This document shows positions 34,433 to 42,866 of a DNA stretch of 64,000 nt, one piece after another. The stretch covers positions 381,411 through 445,410 of the forward strand of contig NZ_MJGO01000023.1 in the NCBI RefSeq assembly GCF_001864895.1, given 5' to 3'. Position numbers and translations under genes: made by a program. The stretch is from Curtobacterium sp. MCBA15_009. GTDB lineage: Bacteria; Actinomycetota; Actinomycetes; Actinomycetales; Microbacteriaceae. Positions within the stretch are counted from its first letter, which is position 1, and every line of letters starts with the position of its first letter. The notes beneath the pieces were generated by a model. It worked only from the letters and a program-made list of their open reading frames with translations, was not told the origin of the DNA and searched no databases.

Positions 34433-35335
34433 ATGCTCGACGTCCGCCGCCTCGTGCTCCTGCGGGAGCTCTCCATCCGTGGCACGATCGCGGCCGTCGC
34501 CGAGGCGGTGAACTTCACGCCCTCGGCCGTGTCGCAGCAGCTCAGCGCCCTGGAGCGCGAGGCCGGTGTGCAGCTCCTCCGCAAGGCCGGGCGACGCCTG
34601 CAGCTCACCCCGCAGGCCGAGGTGCTCGTGTCAGCGGCCGGGCACGTGCTCGACGTGCTCGAGCAGGCGCAGGCGCAGGTCGAGGAGACCCTGCCGGCGG
34701 TGCAGGGCCGGGTCCGGGTGGCGGTGTTCCAGTCGGCGGCGCTCGCGCTCATGCCGAACGCCCTGCACGAGATGGCGACGGAGCACCCGGACGTGCGGGT
34801 CGAGATGGTGCAGCGCGAGCCGGAGACCGCCCTGAACGAGACGTGGGCGCGCGACTTCGACATGGTCATCGCCGAGCAGTACCCGGCGCACGCTGCGCCG
34901 CACCTGTCGGGGCTCGACCGCTCCGACCTGACGACGGACGCCGTCCGCCTGGCGCTCCCCCCGCTCGACACCGCGCTGCTGCCGGTGTCGTCGCTCGAGG
35001 ACGCCGCGGCCATGCCCTGGGTCATGGAGCCGCGGGGCACCGCCTCACGGCACTTCGCCGAGCAGGTCTGCCGGCGCTGGGGGTTCGAGCCGGACGTCCG
35101 GTACGAGACCGCCGACCTGCAGACGCAGATCCGGCTGGTCGAGTCCGGCAACGCCGTCAGCCTGATGCCCGACCTGATGTGGACGGGCCGGACGACGACC
35201 TGCCGGCTGCTCGACCTGCCGGAGCGGCCGCGGCGCACGATCTTCACCGTCGTGCGGACCGCGGGGTCGTCCTCGCCGGCGGTCCGGGCGCTCCGCGCCG
35301 CGCTGGAACGGGCAGCCGCCGCCGTCGGCGACTGA
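34433..35335 (+). CDS. LysR-family regulator, divergent from putA
   Basis: A 300-aa LysR protein. It begins MLDVRRLVLLRELSIRGTIA and has the HTH VNFTPSAVSQQLSALEREAG. The effector domain includes VRVAVFQSAALALMPNAL and FDMVIAEQYPA. The ATG at 34433 gives the usual distance to the helix-turn-helix; an in-frame ATG at 34400 is an alternative that adds 11 residues. Divergence from putA with an 82-bp gap suggests that it controls proline catabolism. A 7-bp hairpin (gggcacc / ggtgccc, 35431-35448) lies downstream. Confidence 0.88.
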   Translation: MLDVRRLVLLRELSIRGTIAAVAEAVNFTPSAVSQQLSALEREAGVQLLRKAGRRLQLTPQAEVLVSAAGHVLDVLEQAQAQVEETLPAVQGRVRVAVFQSAALALMPNALHEMATEHPDVRVEMVQREPETALNETWARDFDMVIAEQYPAHAAPHLSGLDRSDLTTDAVRLALPPLDTALLPVSSLEDAAAMPWVMEPRGTASRHFAEQVCRRWGFEPDVRYETADLQTQIRLVESGNAVSLMPDLMWTGRTTTCRLLDLPERPRRTIFTVVRTAGSSSPAVRALRAALERAAAAVGD

Positions 35336-35472
35336 CCCGCCCACCCCGGTCTGCCCCTGACCGACGCCGTGACCGAACCGAGACCCGGGGGTCCGTCAGG
35401 ATCGGTTCGCGCAGGACACCTCCTGGATGAGGGCACCAGCCGGTGCCCCGACCGGCATCCGAGGGGGATCCC

Positions 35473-37383
35473 GTGAACCAGCCCTGCACCTCCACCACGC
35501 GACGGGTCGCCGCCATCGGCGCGGCCGTCGCCATCGTTACCGCGTCGTCGGCGTTCGGCATCGGCGCCTCGACGGCCGTCGCGGCCGAGCCCACCGCCGC
35601 CACGAGCACGGCGAGCAGCCCGAGCACCGGTACGCCCGTCGCGCCCGTCACGACGGTCGACACCGACGACCGGCCGGGAGGCCCGTCCACCGACCCGACG
35701 TCGGCTCCCGCCCCCGAGACGGCGACACCGCAGCCCGCGGCACCCGAGCCCGCGGCACCCGGAACACCTGCGACGCCCGCAGCATCCGCGACGCCCGCAG
35801 CGCCCGCAGCAGCCGACGCACCCGCCGCGCCCGCGACGCCCGCCGACGAGCCGGCCGCGGCGGCCGAGGACGGCAGCGACCTCGCCTTCACGGAACCGTC
35901 GACCGCGGACGACCCGATCGAGCTCACCGCCACGAGCGGCACACCCTTCACGCACGCGTTCCCGACCACCGGCGGCGACGGCACCGTCGGGTACGCCATC
36001 CAGGACGCACCGTCCTCCGACTACTGGGTCAACGTCGACACCGGTGTGCTGAGCGGCGACCCGAAGGAGGCCGGGACCTTCCGGTTCCAGGTCGTCGCCC
36101 TGAGCGGCTCGACCGAGGTCACACAGTACGTCGAGCTCACGGTGGCGCCCGGTGACCCGGTGGGCGTCACGTTCGCCGTCGCCACCCCGGACCACGACGG
36201 CATGTGGCAGGTCGAGACCGACGGCACGATCTGGGAGCAGGCCGCCGGTCAGGGCCGCGTCCGCATCGTGCCGAACGTCCCCGTCGCCGAGGACACCCCG
36301 CTCACGCTCGCCGGGCTGGCGGTCGACGCGAACGGCAACCGGACCACGCCGGGCCCGGCCTACCCCCGGTCGACGGTCACGAGCACGGACGACTCCGACG
36401 CTGCGGTGTGGCACGACGGGGACTCCTCGAACACCGTGACCTTCGGCGGGCCCGGCACCCGGACCCTGACGGTCTCCGAAGGGGGCGTGTCCACCTCGTT
36501 CGAGGTCGTGGTGGGCGCCGAGGGCACCGACGGACCCGCCGCGTCGGACACCATCACGTTCACCGAGCCCTCGACGCCGGAGTCCCCGATCCGGATCGAG
36601 ACGACGGCGGGCGAGGAGATCGAGCGCACCTTCACCGCGACGGGCTCGTCGAAGGAGCTGCACTACGTGCTGTTGAGCGGACCGACCGCGTTCCCCGTCC
36701 CGGACAACCAGTACCCGACCGCACCGCTCGGCATCTCGGTCGGTGACACGAGCGGAGTCCTGAGCGGCGCCCCGACGGTGGCCGGCGAGTACGACTTCCA
36801 GGTAACGGCGACGAACGGATCGCGCGCGGCCACGCAGTACGTCCACCTGTCCATCCGTCCGGCGGTCACCGCGGAGCTCAGCCTGCTCGTCGGCACCATC
36901 GGGTCCCCGAAGGCTTGGCTCCGCGACGGCGACGGCCTGCGCGAGGTGTTCGCCGAGAGTTCCGAGTCGATCCCCGTCGACGCTGTCCCGGTGGACCAGG
37001 GGGCGACGATGGCCATCCGGGTGACGGCCCTCGACGCGTTCGGGAACAGCACGCGCGAGTCGGACGGCGCGCAACCCGTCGTCACGAGCAGCGTCGCCAG
37101 CGACCAGGTGACGCTGCCCCACGGCGGATGGGAGCCCCGGGTCCGGTTCCCGCACGCCTCGCCGCACACCATCACGGTCGCCCTCGGCGGTGTCTCGACC
37201 ACGTTCGACGTGGACGTGCGGCCCTCGGTCGCGACCGCCGGCGAGCCGGCCCCGACGGCCGGCGGCGGTGGGCACCTCGCATACACGGGTGCTGATGCCT
37301 CCGCGCCGCTCGCGTGGGCACTGGGCCTGCTCGCCGCCGGCGGCGGCCTCCTGGTGCACCGTCTGCGTCGCCGACGCGCCTGA
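35473..37383 (+). CDS. LAXTG-anchored surface protein with Ig-like modules
   Basis: A 636-aa exported protein. The signal peptide (about 1-38) ends near STAVAAEP. A Pro/Ala-rich stalk runs to about 130. Two related modules follow, each with FTEPST, ELTATSGTPFTHAF or RIETTAGEEIERTF, a GVLSG turn and VTQYV or ATQYV. They resemble He_PIG/cadherin-like putative Ig repeats. The C-terminus has LAYTG at 602-606, a hydrophobic helix and RLRRRRA, the sorting signal of class E sortases. GTG at 35473 with gaggggg ahead. No sortase gene is in the window. Likely role: wall-bound adhesin or stalk. Confidence 0.88.
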   Translation: MNQPCTSTTRRVAAIGAAVAIVTASSAFGIGASTAVAAEPTAATSTASSPSTGTPVAPVTTVDTDDRPGGPSTDPTSAPAPETATPQPAAPEPAAPGTPATPAASATPAAPAAADAPAAPATPADEPAAAAEDGSDLAFTEPSTADDPIELTATSGTPFTHAFPTTGGDGTVGYAIQDAPSSDYWVNVDTGVLSGDPKEAGTFRFQVVALSGSTEVTQYVELTVAPGDPVGVTFAVATPDHDGMWQVETDGTIWEQAAGQGRVRIVPNVPVAEDTPLTLAGLAVDANGNRTTPGPAYPRSTVTSTDDSDAAVWHDGDSSNTVTFGGPGTRTLTVSEGGVSTSFEVVVGAEGTDGPAASDTITFTEPSTPESPIRIETTAGEEIERTFTATGSSKELHYVLLSGPTAFPVPDNQYPTAPLGISVGDTSGVLSGAPTVAGEYDFQVTATNGSRAATQYVHLSIRPAVTAELSLLVGTIGSPKAWLRDGDGLREVFAESSESIPVDAVPVDQGATMAIRVTALDAFGNSTRESDGAQPVVTSSVASDQVTLPHGGWEPRVRFPHASPHTITVALGGVSTTFDVDVRPSVATAGEPAPTAGGGGHLAYTGADASAPLAWALGLLAAGGGLLVHRLRRRRA

Positions 37384-37395
37384 GACGCGACCACG

Positions 37396-37443
37396 GACGG
37401 ACGGGAGGCACGGGGCGGCGCCGCCCCGCGCCTCCCGTCCGTC
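37396..37443. terminator. Strong hairpin terminator
   Basis: Two 24-nt arms (37396-37419 and 37420-37443) pair with one mismatch, and the turn is ggcgcc. It begins 12 bp after the stop of the first LAXTG gene and separates it from the second, so the tandem paralogues are probably transcribed separately. Confidence 0.85.
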
Positions 37444-37609
37444 GTCCCGCACGTGCGGACCAGCGCGCGGTGTCCCCAGCCCGGGTCACATTCGTGTCTC
37501 GGCGCCCGATCCGGCGTGATCGCCCCGCTACGATCCGAGAACGCCGACGAATTCTCGGCAGATGTACATGATCCGGCAAGCCGCCGGACCTGACCCCTGG
37601 GGGGAACCC

Positions 37610-39193
37610 GTGCACCGCAGCACCTCCGCCGTCCGTCGCGCCTGCGCCGTCGGCACCACCGTCGCGCTCGTCGGCCTGACCACCGGACTCGGCATCATGA
37701 CCGCGACCGCCGCCAGCGCCGCCGAGCCGCTCGACACGACGCAGCCCGTCGTCACCGAGGAGACCCCGGCCCCGGCGCCCTCGGACGAGCCGACCCCGTC
37801 GGACAGCCCGGCGCCGGCGGACGAGACGCCCGCTCCGCAGGTCCCCGCCGACGAGCCGACCACCCCGGCCACCACCGAGCCGGCTGCGCCGGTGTCGCCC
37901 GCAGCGCCCGCACCCGAGGCGACCGCGAAGCCGGACGCCACCCCGACGCCGGACGTCACCGTGCAGGCCGAGGACGCGACCGTCACCATCACGGGGAAGC
38001 CGAAGGTCGGCTCGCTGCTCAGCGCCGTGACGACCGGGTTCGACAGCGACCTCGGCTACACGTACGCGTGGAAGGACGCCAACGGTCTCGTCCTGTCGAA
38101 GACCGCCACCTACCAGGTCGACCCGACCGACGTCCGCACCACCATCACGGTCGCCGTCACCGGCACCCTGCCCGGCGCGACGGAGACCACCACGGTGACC
38201 TCCGAGGCGACGGCCCCCGTCACCCAGGACCCGGCGTTCCTCGCCGCGGACGGGACCCCGACCACCGAGGGCACCAGCCGGAGGCACCCGCTGCAGCTGA
38301 CGGCCACGGCCGGTGACGCGTTCTCGCACGTCTTCCGCGCCCAGGGCTCGCCCACGCCGACGTACGCGCTCGCCTGGTTCGACCCCGACGACGCCGAACT
38401 CGCCGAGGAGTACCCGGAGGACGACTGGTCCCCGGCGGACCAGCTGCCGGAGGGCCTCGCGTTCGACGCCTCGACCGGTGAGCTCAGCGGCACCGCGACC
38501 GACGCGTACGACTGGGAGTTCGCCGTCACCGCGACGAGCGGCACCGAGTCCGTCACGCAGTACGTCCAGCTGAACGTCGAGGCCGGCGCACCGGCGGGGA
38601 TCATGGTCTACACGACCGACCGAGCGGGCCTGTTCGACGAGGACGAGGACTTCGACGACCGGAAGATCTGGATCGTCCAGCCCGACGGCAGCGTCATCAC
38701 CCTCGGCGGGCCCGTGGGCTACGCCGAGGGCGGTCGCCCGACGATCAAGCAGGGCGGAACGCTCATCGTCGCCGGCGGCCTCGTGGACCGCTGGGGCAAC
38801 TTGGCCGGCGACCTGGACGAGGACGCGCCCGTACTGCTGCCGACCGTCTCGTCGGACGTCGCGAGCGACGTCATCGCACCGGACGCGGAGTACGGAGACG
38901 CCGGCATCGTCAACGTCACCTTCCCGCACGCGTCGGTGCACCACCTGACCGTCTCGTCGGGCGACTTCAGCACCGCGTTCGCCGTCGACGTCCAGCCGAC
39001 CGCGGTCGCGCCCGTCGTCGCCCCGAAGCCGGTCCCGGCGGCCGCGCCGGTCACCCCGGTGAACACCGGTGGCCAGCTCGCCTACACCGGTTCGGACGCC
39101 ACCGGCGCCCTGCCCTGGGCCCTCGGCCTGCTCGTGGCCGGTGCCGGCCTGGTCGGTGCCCGCGCCCTGCGACGCCGCCACACCCAGCGCTGA
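37610..39193 (+). CDS. LAXTG-anchored surface protein, paralogue of the upstream gene
   Basis: A 527-aa exported protein. The signal peptide (1-41) ends near ATAASAAEP, with an acidic Pro/Glu-rich stalk to about 125. One beta module (VTITGKPKVGSLLSAVTTGF) is followed by a He_PIG-like module (LQLTATAGDAFSHVFRAQGS ... GELSGTATDAYDWEFAVTAT ... VTQYVQLNVEAG), matching those in the upstream gene. The end has LAYTG at 490-494, a hydrophobic helix and RRRHTQR. GTG at 37610 with gggggaa ahead. Duplication with divergence is likely. Function in adhesion or wall structure is inference. Confidence 0.88.
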   Translation: MHRSTSAVRRACAVGTTVALVGLTTGLGIMTATAASAAEPLDTTQPVVTEETPAPAPSDEPTPSDSPAPADETPAPQVPADEPTTPATTEPAAPVSPAAPAPEATAKPDATPTPDVTVQAEDATVTITGKPKVGSLLSAVTTGFDSDLGYTYAWKDANGLVLSKTATYQVDPTDVRTTITVAVTGTLPGATETTTVTSEATAPVTQDPAFLAADGTPTTEGTSRRHPLQLTATAGDAFSHVFRAQGSPTPTYALAWFDPDDAELAEEYPEDDWSPADQLPEGLAFDASTGELSGTATDAYDWEFAVTATSGTESVTQYVQLNVEAGAPAGIMVYTTDRAGLFDEDEDFDDRKIWIVQPDGSVITLGGPVGYAEGGRPTIKQGGTLIVAGGLVDRWGNLAGDLDEDAPVLLPTVSSDVASDVIAPDAEYGDAGIVNVTFPHASVHHLTVSSGDFSTAFAVDVQPTAVAPVVAPKPVPAAAPVTPVNTGGQLAYTGSDATGALPWALGLLVAGAGLVGARALRRRHTQR

Positions 39194-39205
39194 CGCACGG
39201 TCACG

Positions 39206-39244
39206 AACGGCCCCGCGGTCCCGTCCAGGGACCGCGGGGCCGTT
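39206..39244. terminator. Strong hairpin terminator
   Basis: A perfect 17-bp stem (39206-39222 with 39228-39244) and a 5-nt loop, 12 bp after the stop of the second LAXTG gene. This is one of the cleanest terminators in the window. Confidence 0.88.
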
Positions 39245-39272
39245 CCGCGTCCGCGCCGGTAGCGTGGGCGGC

Positions 39273-39905
39273 ATGCCCTCGCTGCTGCACATCGACTCCT
39301 CGGCCGACCGCTCGCACTCCCGATCACGTGCGCTGACCGCCGCGTTCGCCGACGCCTGGCGTGCCCGTGGCCCGGAGTACACGGTCGTCCGGCGCGACCT
39401 GCACGCCGACCAGCTGCCCCACCTGGAGACCGCCGCCCTGCACTGGGCCGCCGCGGACCGCACGGCCGACGAGACCGTGCCGCCCGAGGCCGAGGCGCTC
39501 CGCCAGCAGGTCATCGACGAGCTGCTCGCCGCCGACGTCGTCGTCATCGGCGCACCGCTGTACAACTACACGGTGCCGTCCACGCTCAAGGCCTGGATCG
39601 ACCGCGTCCACGTGCCGGGCGTCCTCGCCGGGGACGTGCAGCCGCTGGCCGGACGACCGGTCGTGACCGTGGTGAGCCGCGGCGGGACCTACGACGTCGG
39701 CACCCCGACCGAGGACTGGGACCACGGCTCCCCCGTCCTGCACCTCATCCTCGGCAGCGCGCTCGGCATGCAGCACCACCCCGTCACCGTGAGCGCGACC
39801 CTCGCCGACCGGCTGCCCGACCTCGCACCGCTGGCCGACCACGCCGCCGCCGCGTTCGCCGACGCGGAGACCACCGTCCGACGACTGGCCGCCACGCTCG
39901 GCTGA
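39273..39905 (+). CDS. FMN-dependent NADH-azoreductase family protein
   Basis: A 210-aa flavodoxin-fold protein of the AcpD/AzoR group. Landmarks: LLHIDSSADRSHSRSRAL (phosphate loop for FMN), VVIGAPLYNYTVPSTLKAWI, and VVTVVSRGGTYD (second flavin loop). These enzymes reduce quinones, nitro or azo compounds with NAD(P)H. The physiological role is probably quinone detoxification. The start ATG at 39273 lacks a strong ribosome site. Monocistronic, followed by a convergent MBL hydrolase. Confidence 0.92.
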   Translation: MPSLLHIDSSADRSHSRSRALTAAFADAWRARGPEYTVVRRDLHADQLPHLETAALHWAAADRTADETVPPEAEALRQQVIDELLAADVVVIGAPLYNYTVPSTLKAWIDRVHVPGVLAGDVQPLAGRPVVTVVSRGGTYDVGTPTEDWDHGSPVLHLILGSALGMQHHPVTVSATLADRLPDLAPLADHAAAAFADAETTVRRLAATLG

Positions 39906-39937
39906 GCGAGGGCGCGGCCGCGGACGCGCCGGAACGG

Positions 39938-40981
39938 TCAGGCGGGACGGATCTCGTCCGACCGCCCGAGCAGGCCGACGTGGAACGCGGTCTGCGTGAC
40001 CGCACTCGCCAGCAGGAACCCGGTCATCGACCCGATGCCCCCGCTGAACGGCACCCGCGCCGCGACCTCGAACAGCGTCGGCCGGTCGAGCGCGTCGAGC
40101 GCCGCTGCGACGTGCCGTGACCGTTCCTCGCGGTGCCGCGCGAGCACCCGGGCGCGGGACACGACGTCGTGGAACCGGTACTCGTGCCCCGGGCACACCT
40201 CGAGGTCGGCGTACGGCTCGAGCAGCGCCAACGAGGCCAGGTAGTCGCCGAGCGGGTTCGTGACGGTCCGACCGCCGAGACCGATCCCCGAGTTGATCCG
40301 GGGCAGCACGTGGTCGCCGGTGAACAGCAGGCCGTCGGCCTCGTCGACGAAGCACACGTGCCCCGCCGTGTGCCCGGGGGTCCACAGCGTCCGGATCAAC
40401 CGCCCGGGGATCGGTAGCTCGTCGGCGTCCGCCAGCAGCAGGTCGGCGAACGGCTCCTCGGCACTGCCGAGCCCGATCCGCCGCCCGCTCCCCCACGCCG
40501 CGACGACCCCGGCACGGAGGTCTCCCGGCAGGCCCCACGTCGCGATGTCGGCGTCGTTGGCCACTGCGTCCGACCGCTCGCGCCGGAGCCCCTCGACCTC
40601 CAGGCCGTGCATCGCGACCCGCGCCCCGGTCCGGCGCCGGATCGCGGCCGCCGCGCCGAGGTGGTCGGCGTGCAGGTGCGTCACCGCGACGAGCGACACC
40701 TCGTCGACCGAACGGCCGACCGCGGCGAGCGCCCCGTCGAGCGCGTCCAGGTCCCCGTCGGCCGACCAGCCGGGGTCGATGACGGCGAGCGAGCCGTCGG
40801 TCCCCTCGACCACGTACACCAGGGTGGCGTCGACGACCCCGGAGCGGAACGGGACGGCGAGCGTCCAGATGCCCGGCCGGACCTCCTCGACGGGTGGCAG
40901 CACACCCTCACGGAGTGCGGCGGCCTGCACGGGGCTGATCGGTTCCGGCGCCGGCGCTGCCGGTGGTGGCTCGGTCGTCAC
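39938..40981 (-). CDS. Metallo-beta-lactamase fold hydrolase
   Basis: A 347-aa MBL protein. The zinc motif is AVTHLHADHLGAA, with further ligands in HTAGHVCFV, FTGDHVLPRI and VCPGHEYRFH. A helical C-terminal extension with REERSRHVAAALDALDRPTL suggests the LACTB2-like group with a winged-helix-type tail. A thioester, RNA or glyoxalase II substrate cannot be chosen from sequence. GTG at 40981 with agggtgg ahead. Its upstream region holds three long palindromes shared with the divergent DNA ligase gene. Confidence 0.9.
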   Translation of the reverse strand: MTTEPPPAAPAPEPISPVQAAALREGVLPPVEEVRPGIWTLAVPFRSGVVDATLVYVVEGTDGSLAVIDPGWSADGDLDALDGALAAVGRSVDEVSLVAVTHLHADHLGAAAAIRRRTGARVAMHGLEVEGLRRERSDAVANDADIATWGLPGDLRAGVVAAWGSGRRIGLGSAEEPFADLLLADADELPIPGRLIRTLWTPGHTAGHVCFVDEADGLLFTGDHVLPRINSGIGLGGRTVTNPLGDYLASLALLEPYADLEVCPGHEYRFHDVVSRARVLARHREERSRHVAAALDALDRPTLFEVAARVPFSGGIGSMTGFLLASAVTQTAFHVGLLGRSDEIRPA

Positions 40982-41044
40982 GCCGGCCACCCTACCGACG
41001 CTGGTCGCACGGCCGGGGTGATCCGGGCCTCCTGGCCGCACCTG

Positions 41045-41095
41045 GTGAGCAGAAGACGTCGGGTCGTCGCACCGGACCCGACGTCTTCTGCTCAC
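41045..41095. repeat. Long palindromic repeat, copy 1
   Basis: A perfect 21-bp inverted repeat with a 9-nt loop. The arm begins gtgagcagaagacgtcggg. It belongs to a family of three copies in this gap. Confidence 0.9.
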
Positions 41096-41134
41096 GAAGT
41101 GCGCAGCGCACCCCGCCCGCCCCGCCTGCCGATG

Positions 41135-41185
41135 GTGAGCAGAAGATGTCGGGTCGTCGCACCTGACCCGACCATTCCTGCTCAC
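41135..41185. repeat. Long palindromic repeat, copy 2 (imperfect)
   Basis: Same length and loop as copy 1. The arms differ at four positions near the middle of the stem (gaagatg against aatgg-type), so this copy is partly decayed. Confidence 0.9.
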
Positions 41186-41259
41186 CGAGCGCGACCGGCC
41201 GGGGCGACCCGCGCCTCCTGGGCGCCCCCGGCCCGTCCCGCCCGGCCCGCCTGCACATG

Positions 41260-41310
41260 GTGAGCAGAAGATGTCGGGTCGTCGCGCCGGACCCGACATC
41301 TTCTGCTCAC
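41260..41310. repeat. Long palindromic repeat, copy 3
   Basis: A perfect 21-bp stem again. The acgt step of copy 1 is replaced by atgt with the matching change in the other arm, so pairing is kept. The outer 11 bases gtgagcagaag are the same in all three left arms. Confidence 0.9.
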
Positions 41311-41389
41311 GAAGCGCGCAGCGCCCCGCCCCGCGCCACCCCGCGCGCAGCGACGCGAGCGCGCGGCCGCACCCGAGTACACAGGACCC

Positions 41390-42433
41390 ATGACGATCGC
41401 ACCGATGCTCGCCAAGGCCGTCGCCGAGGTACCGGAACCCGACAGCGTGGCTGGCGGGCTGCGGTACGAGCCGAAGTGGGACGGCTTCCGCGGCATCGTC
41501 ACGATCGACGGCGACGACGTCGAGATCGGCAGCCGCGGCGCGAAGCCCCTGACCCGGTACTTCCCCGAGCTCGTCGAGGCGCTCCGTGCCCAGTTCGGCG
41601 GCCGCGACCATCCGGTGGTGCTCGACGGCGAGGTGGTCCTGCGGTCCGGCGACGCGGGCGCCGAGCACCTGGACTGGGAGGCCCTGTCGCAGCGCATCCA
41701 CCCGGCGGCCTCGCGGATCGCGAAGCTCAGCGCGGAGACGCCGGCGCAGTTCGTGGCGTTCGACCTGCTCGCCGTCGACGGCGAGGACCTGGTCGACCGG
41801 CCGTTCGACGAGCGCCGGGAGCGCCTCGAACAGCTCGCCGACGGCATGACGGACCCGCTGTTCGTCACCCGAACGACGCTCGACGTCGAGCAGGCACGTG
41901 GGTGGCTCACGACCTTCGAGGGCGCCGGACTCGACGGCGTCGTCGCCAAGCGTCGGGCGAAGCCGTACGAACCGGGCAAGCGGACGATGCTCAAGATCAA
42001 GCACCACCGCACCGCGGACGTCGTCGCGATCGGGTACCGCGTGCACAAGAGCGGCTCGGGGGTCGGGTCGCTGCTGGTCGGTCTGTACGGCGAGGACGGC
42101 GAGCTCCGGCAGGTCGGCGGCGTCTCCGCCTTCTCGGACAAGCGCCGACTCGCGTTGGTCGAGGAGCTCGACCCCGTCGTCCTGCGCGATGCGGACGGGA
42201 GGCCCGTCACCGGTGACGGGGAACGCTCGCGGTTCTCGTCGGGTCGCGACACGTCGTTCGTCCGGCTGGCGCCGGAACGGGTCCTGGAGGTCCGGTACGA
42301 CCAGATGGAAGGTGACCGGTTCCGGCACACCGTGCAGTTCGAACGGTGGCGTCCCGACCGTGACGCCGCCTCGTGCGGGTTCGACCAGTTGGAGGTCCCC
42401 TCGGCCTACGACCTGCGGGACGTGCTGACGTAG
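41390..42433 (+). CDS. ligC: ATP-dependent DNA ligase, LigC type
   Basis: A 347-aa ligase with an adenylation domain and an OB fold. The nucleotidyl lysine is Lys29 in EPKWDGFRG. Other motifs are VLDGEVVL, VAFDLLAVDGEDL, GLDGVVAKR and TMLKIKHHRTADVV. It lacks nuclease or polymerase domains, as in mycobacterial LigC, which seals nicks in base-excision and gap repair with polymerase partners. A separate LigD-type polymerase gene lies 434 bp downstream on the other strand. The ATG at 41390 has agga 6 nt upstream. Confidence 0.93.
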   Translation: MTIAPMLAKAVAEVPEPDSVAGGLRYEPKWDGFRGIVTIDGDDVEIGSRGAKPLTRYFPELVEALRAQFGGRDHPVVLDGEVVLRSGDAGAEHLDWEALSQRIHPAASRIAKLSAETPAQFVAFDLLAVDGEDLVDRPFDERRERLEQLADGMTDPLFVTRTTLDVEQARGWLTTFEGAGLDGVVAKRRAKPYEPGKRTMLKIKHHRTADVVAIGYRVHKSGSGVGSLLVGLYGEDGELRQVGGVSAFSDKRRLALVEELDPVVLRDADGRPVTGDGERSRFSSGRDTSFVRLAPERVLEVRYDQMEGDRFRHTVQFERWRPDRDAASCGFDQLEVPSAYDLRDVLT

Positions 42434-42558
42434 GGAACGCGCGTTCTGTCCGTTTTTCGCTCAGCGTTCCAAGTAGTTAGGCGAACTAGTGAAGACGTGG
42501 CAGCATGGTGCCCAGCAGCACGCATCCACCCCGGATGCCACAGATCGGAGCGGTCGAC
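42434..42558 (+). promoter_or_regulatory. Intergenic region with inverted repeat upstream of two micro-ORFs
   Basis: An AT-richer gap for this genome. It contains tagtt-aggcg-aacta near 42473 inside agtagttaggcgaactagt, and a run gtttttcg. These may mark a promoter and operator for the small genes that follow. No firm -35/-10 pair is assigned. Confidence 0.35.
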
Positions 42559-42720
42559 ATGAGCACCAGCACGCTGGTCCGCCAGTCACAGCGGAGTCCC
42601 TTCTCGGAAGTACGCGAGGCCCGTCGGCAGCGCACCCTGCAGCTGAGCGCACTCGTCAGCGGCATCGCCGGCGTGACGGCCACCGCGCTCGCCCTCATCA
42701 CGATCGGGCTCGGCTCGTGA
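42559..42720 (+). CDS. Small membrane protein, 53 aa
   Basis: Starts MSTSTLVRQSQRSPFSEVRE, continues with a basic stretch (ARRQRTLQLS) and one membrane helix (LVSGIAGVTATALALITIGL). Ggag lies 9 nt before the ATG. The positive-inside pattern suggests an N-in single-pass protein. It overlaps a second micro-ORF by GTGA. No family is recognised. Confidence 0.6.
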   Translation: MSTSTLVRQSQRSPFSEVREARRQRTLQLSALVSGIAGVTATALALITIGLGS

Positions 42721-42860
42721 TCGTCGACGGCATCAGCGACGCGAACCGCGGCACCTGGTCGCGCCTCACGCGCCTGCACACGGCGTCCGTCGGTCTGCCG
42801 ATGCACACCACCCGCGTCGAGGCGACCGCCCCGACGCCGGACGTGCGCAACGCCGCCTGA
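42717..42860 (+). CDS. Micro-ORF coupled to the 53-aa membrane protein
   Basis: A 47-aa frame from GTG at 42717 whose start overlaps the previous stop. The product is polar and basic (VDGISDANRGTWSRLTRLHT, then ASVGLPMHTTRVEATAPTPD). It ends 6 bp before the convergent LigD-type polymerase gene. Coupled overlap is the main support; there is no family match. Confidence 0.4.
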   Translation: MIVDGISDANRGTWSRLTRLHTASVGLPMHTTRVEATAPTPDVRNAA

Positions 42861-42866
42861 CCCGAC

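Larger units (their letters stand above)
40982..41389. other. Divergent intergenic region with palindrome cluster
   Basis: This 408-bp gap separates two divergent genes. It holds three copies of a 51-bp palindrome (listed separately) separated by GC-rich spacers that also share short words such as gaag(t/c)gcgcagcgc. I see no credible coding frame: apparent frames in the spacers come from the repeats. The ligase start is preceded by aggaccc. Confidence 0.75.

Noticed and set aside
30385-35430. A very long plus-strand open frame of about 1680 codons
   Set aside because: It is the antisense of putA and of the VOC gene, rich in Arg/Gly/Asp, with no domain. High GC content keeps such shadow frames open.
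41045-41310. CRISPR-like array
   Set aside because: The repeats are long perfect palindromes with only three copies and uneven, GC-rich, partly similar spacers of 39 and 74 bp. No cas genes are present.
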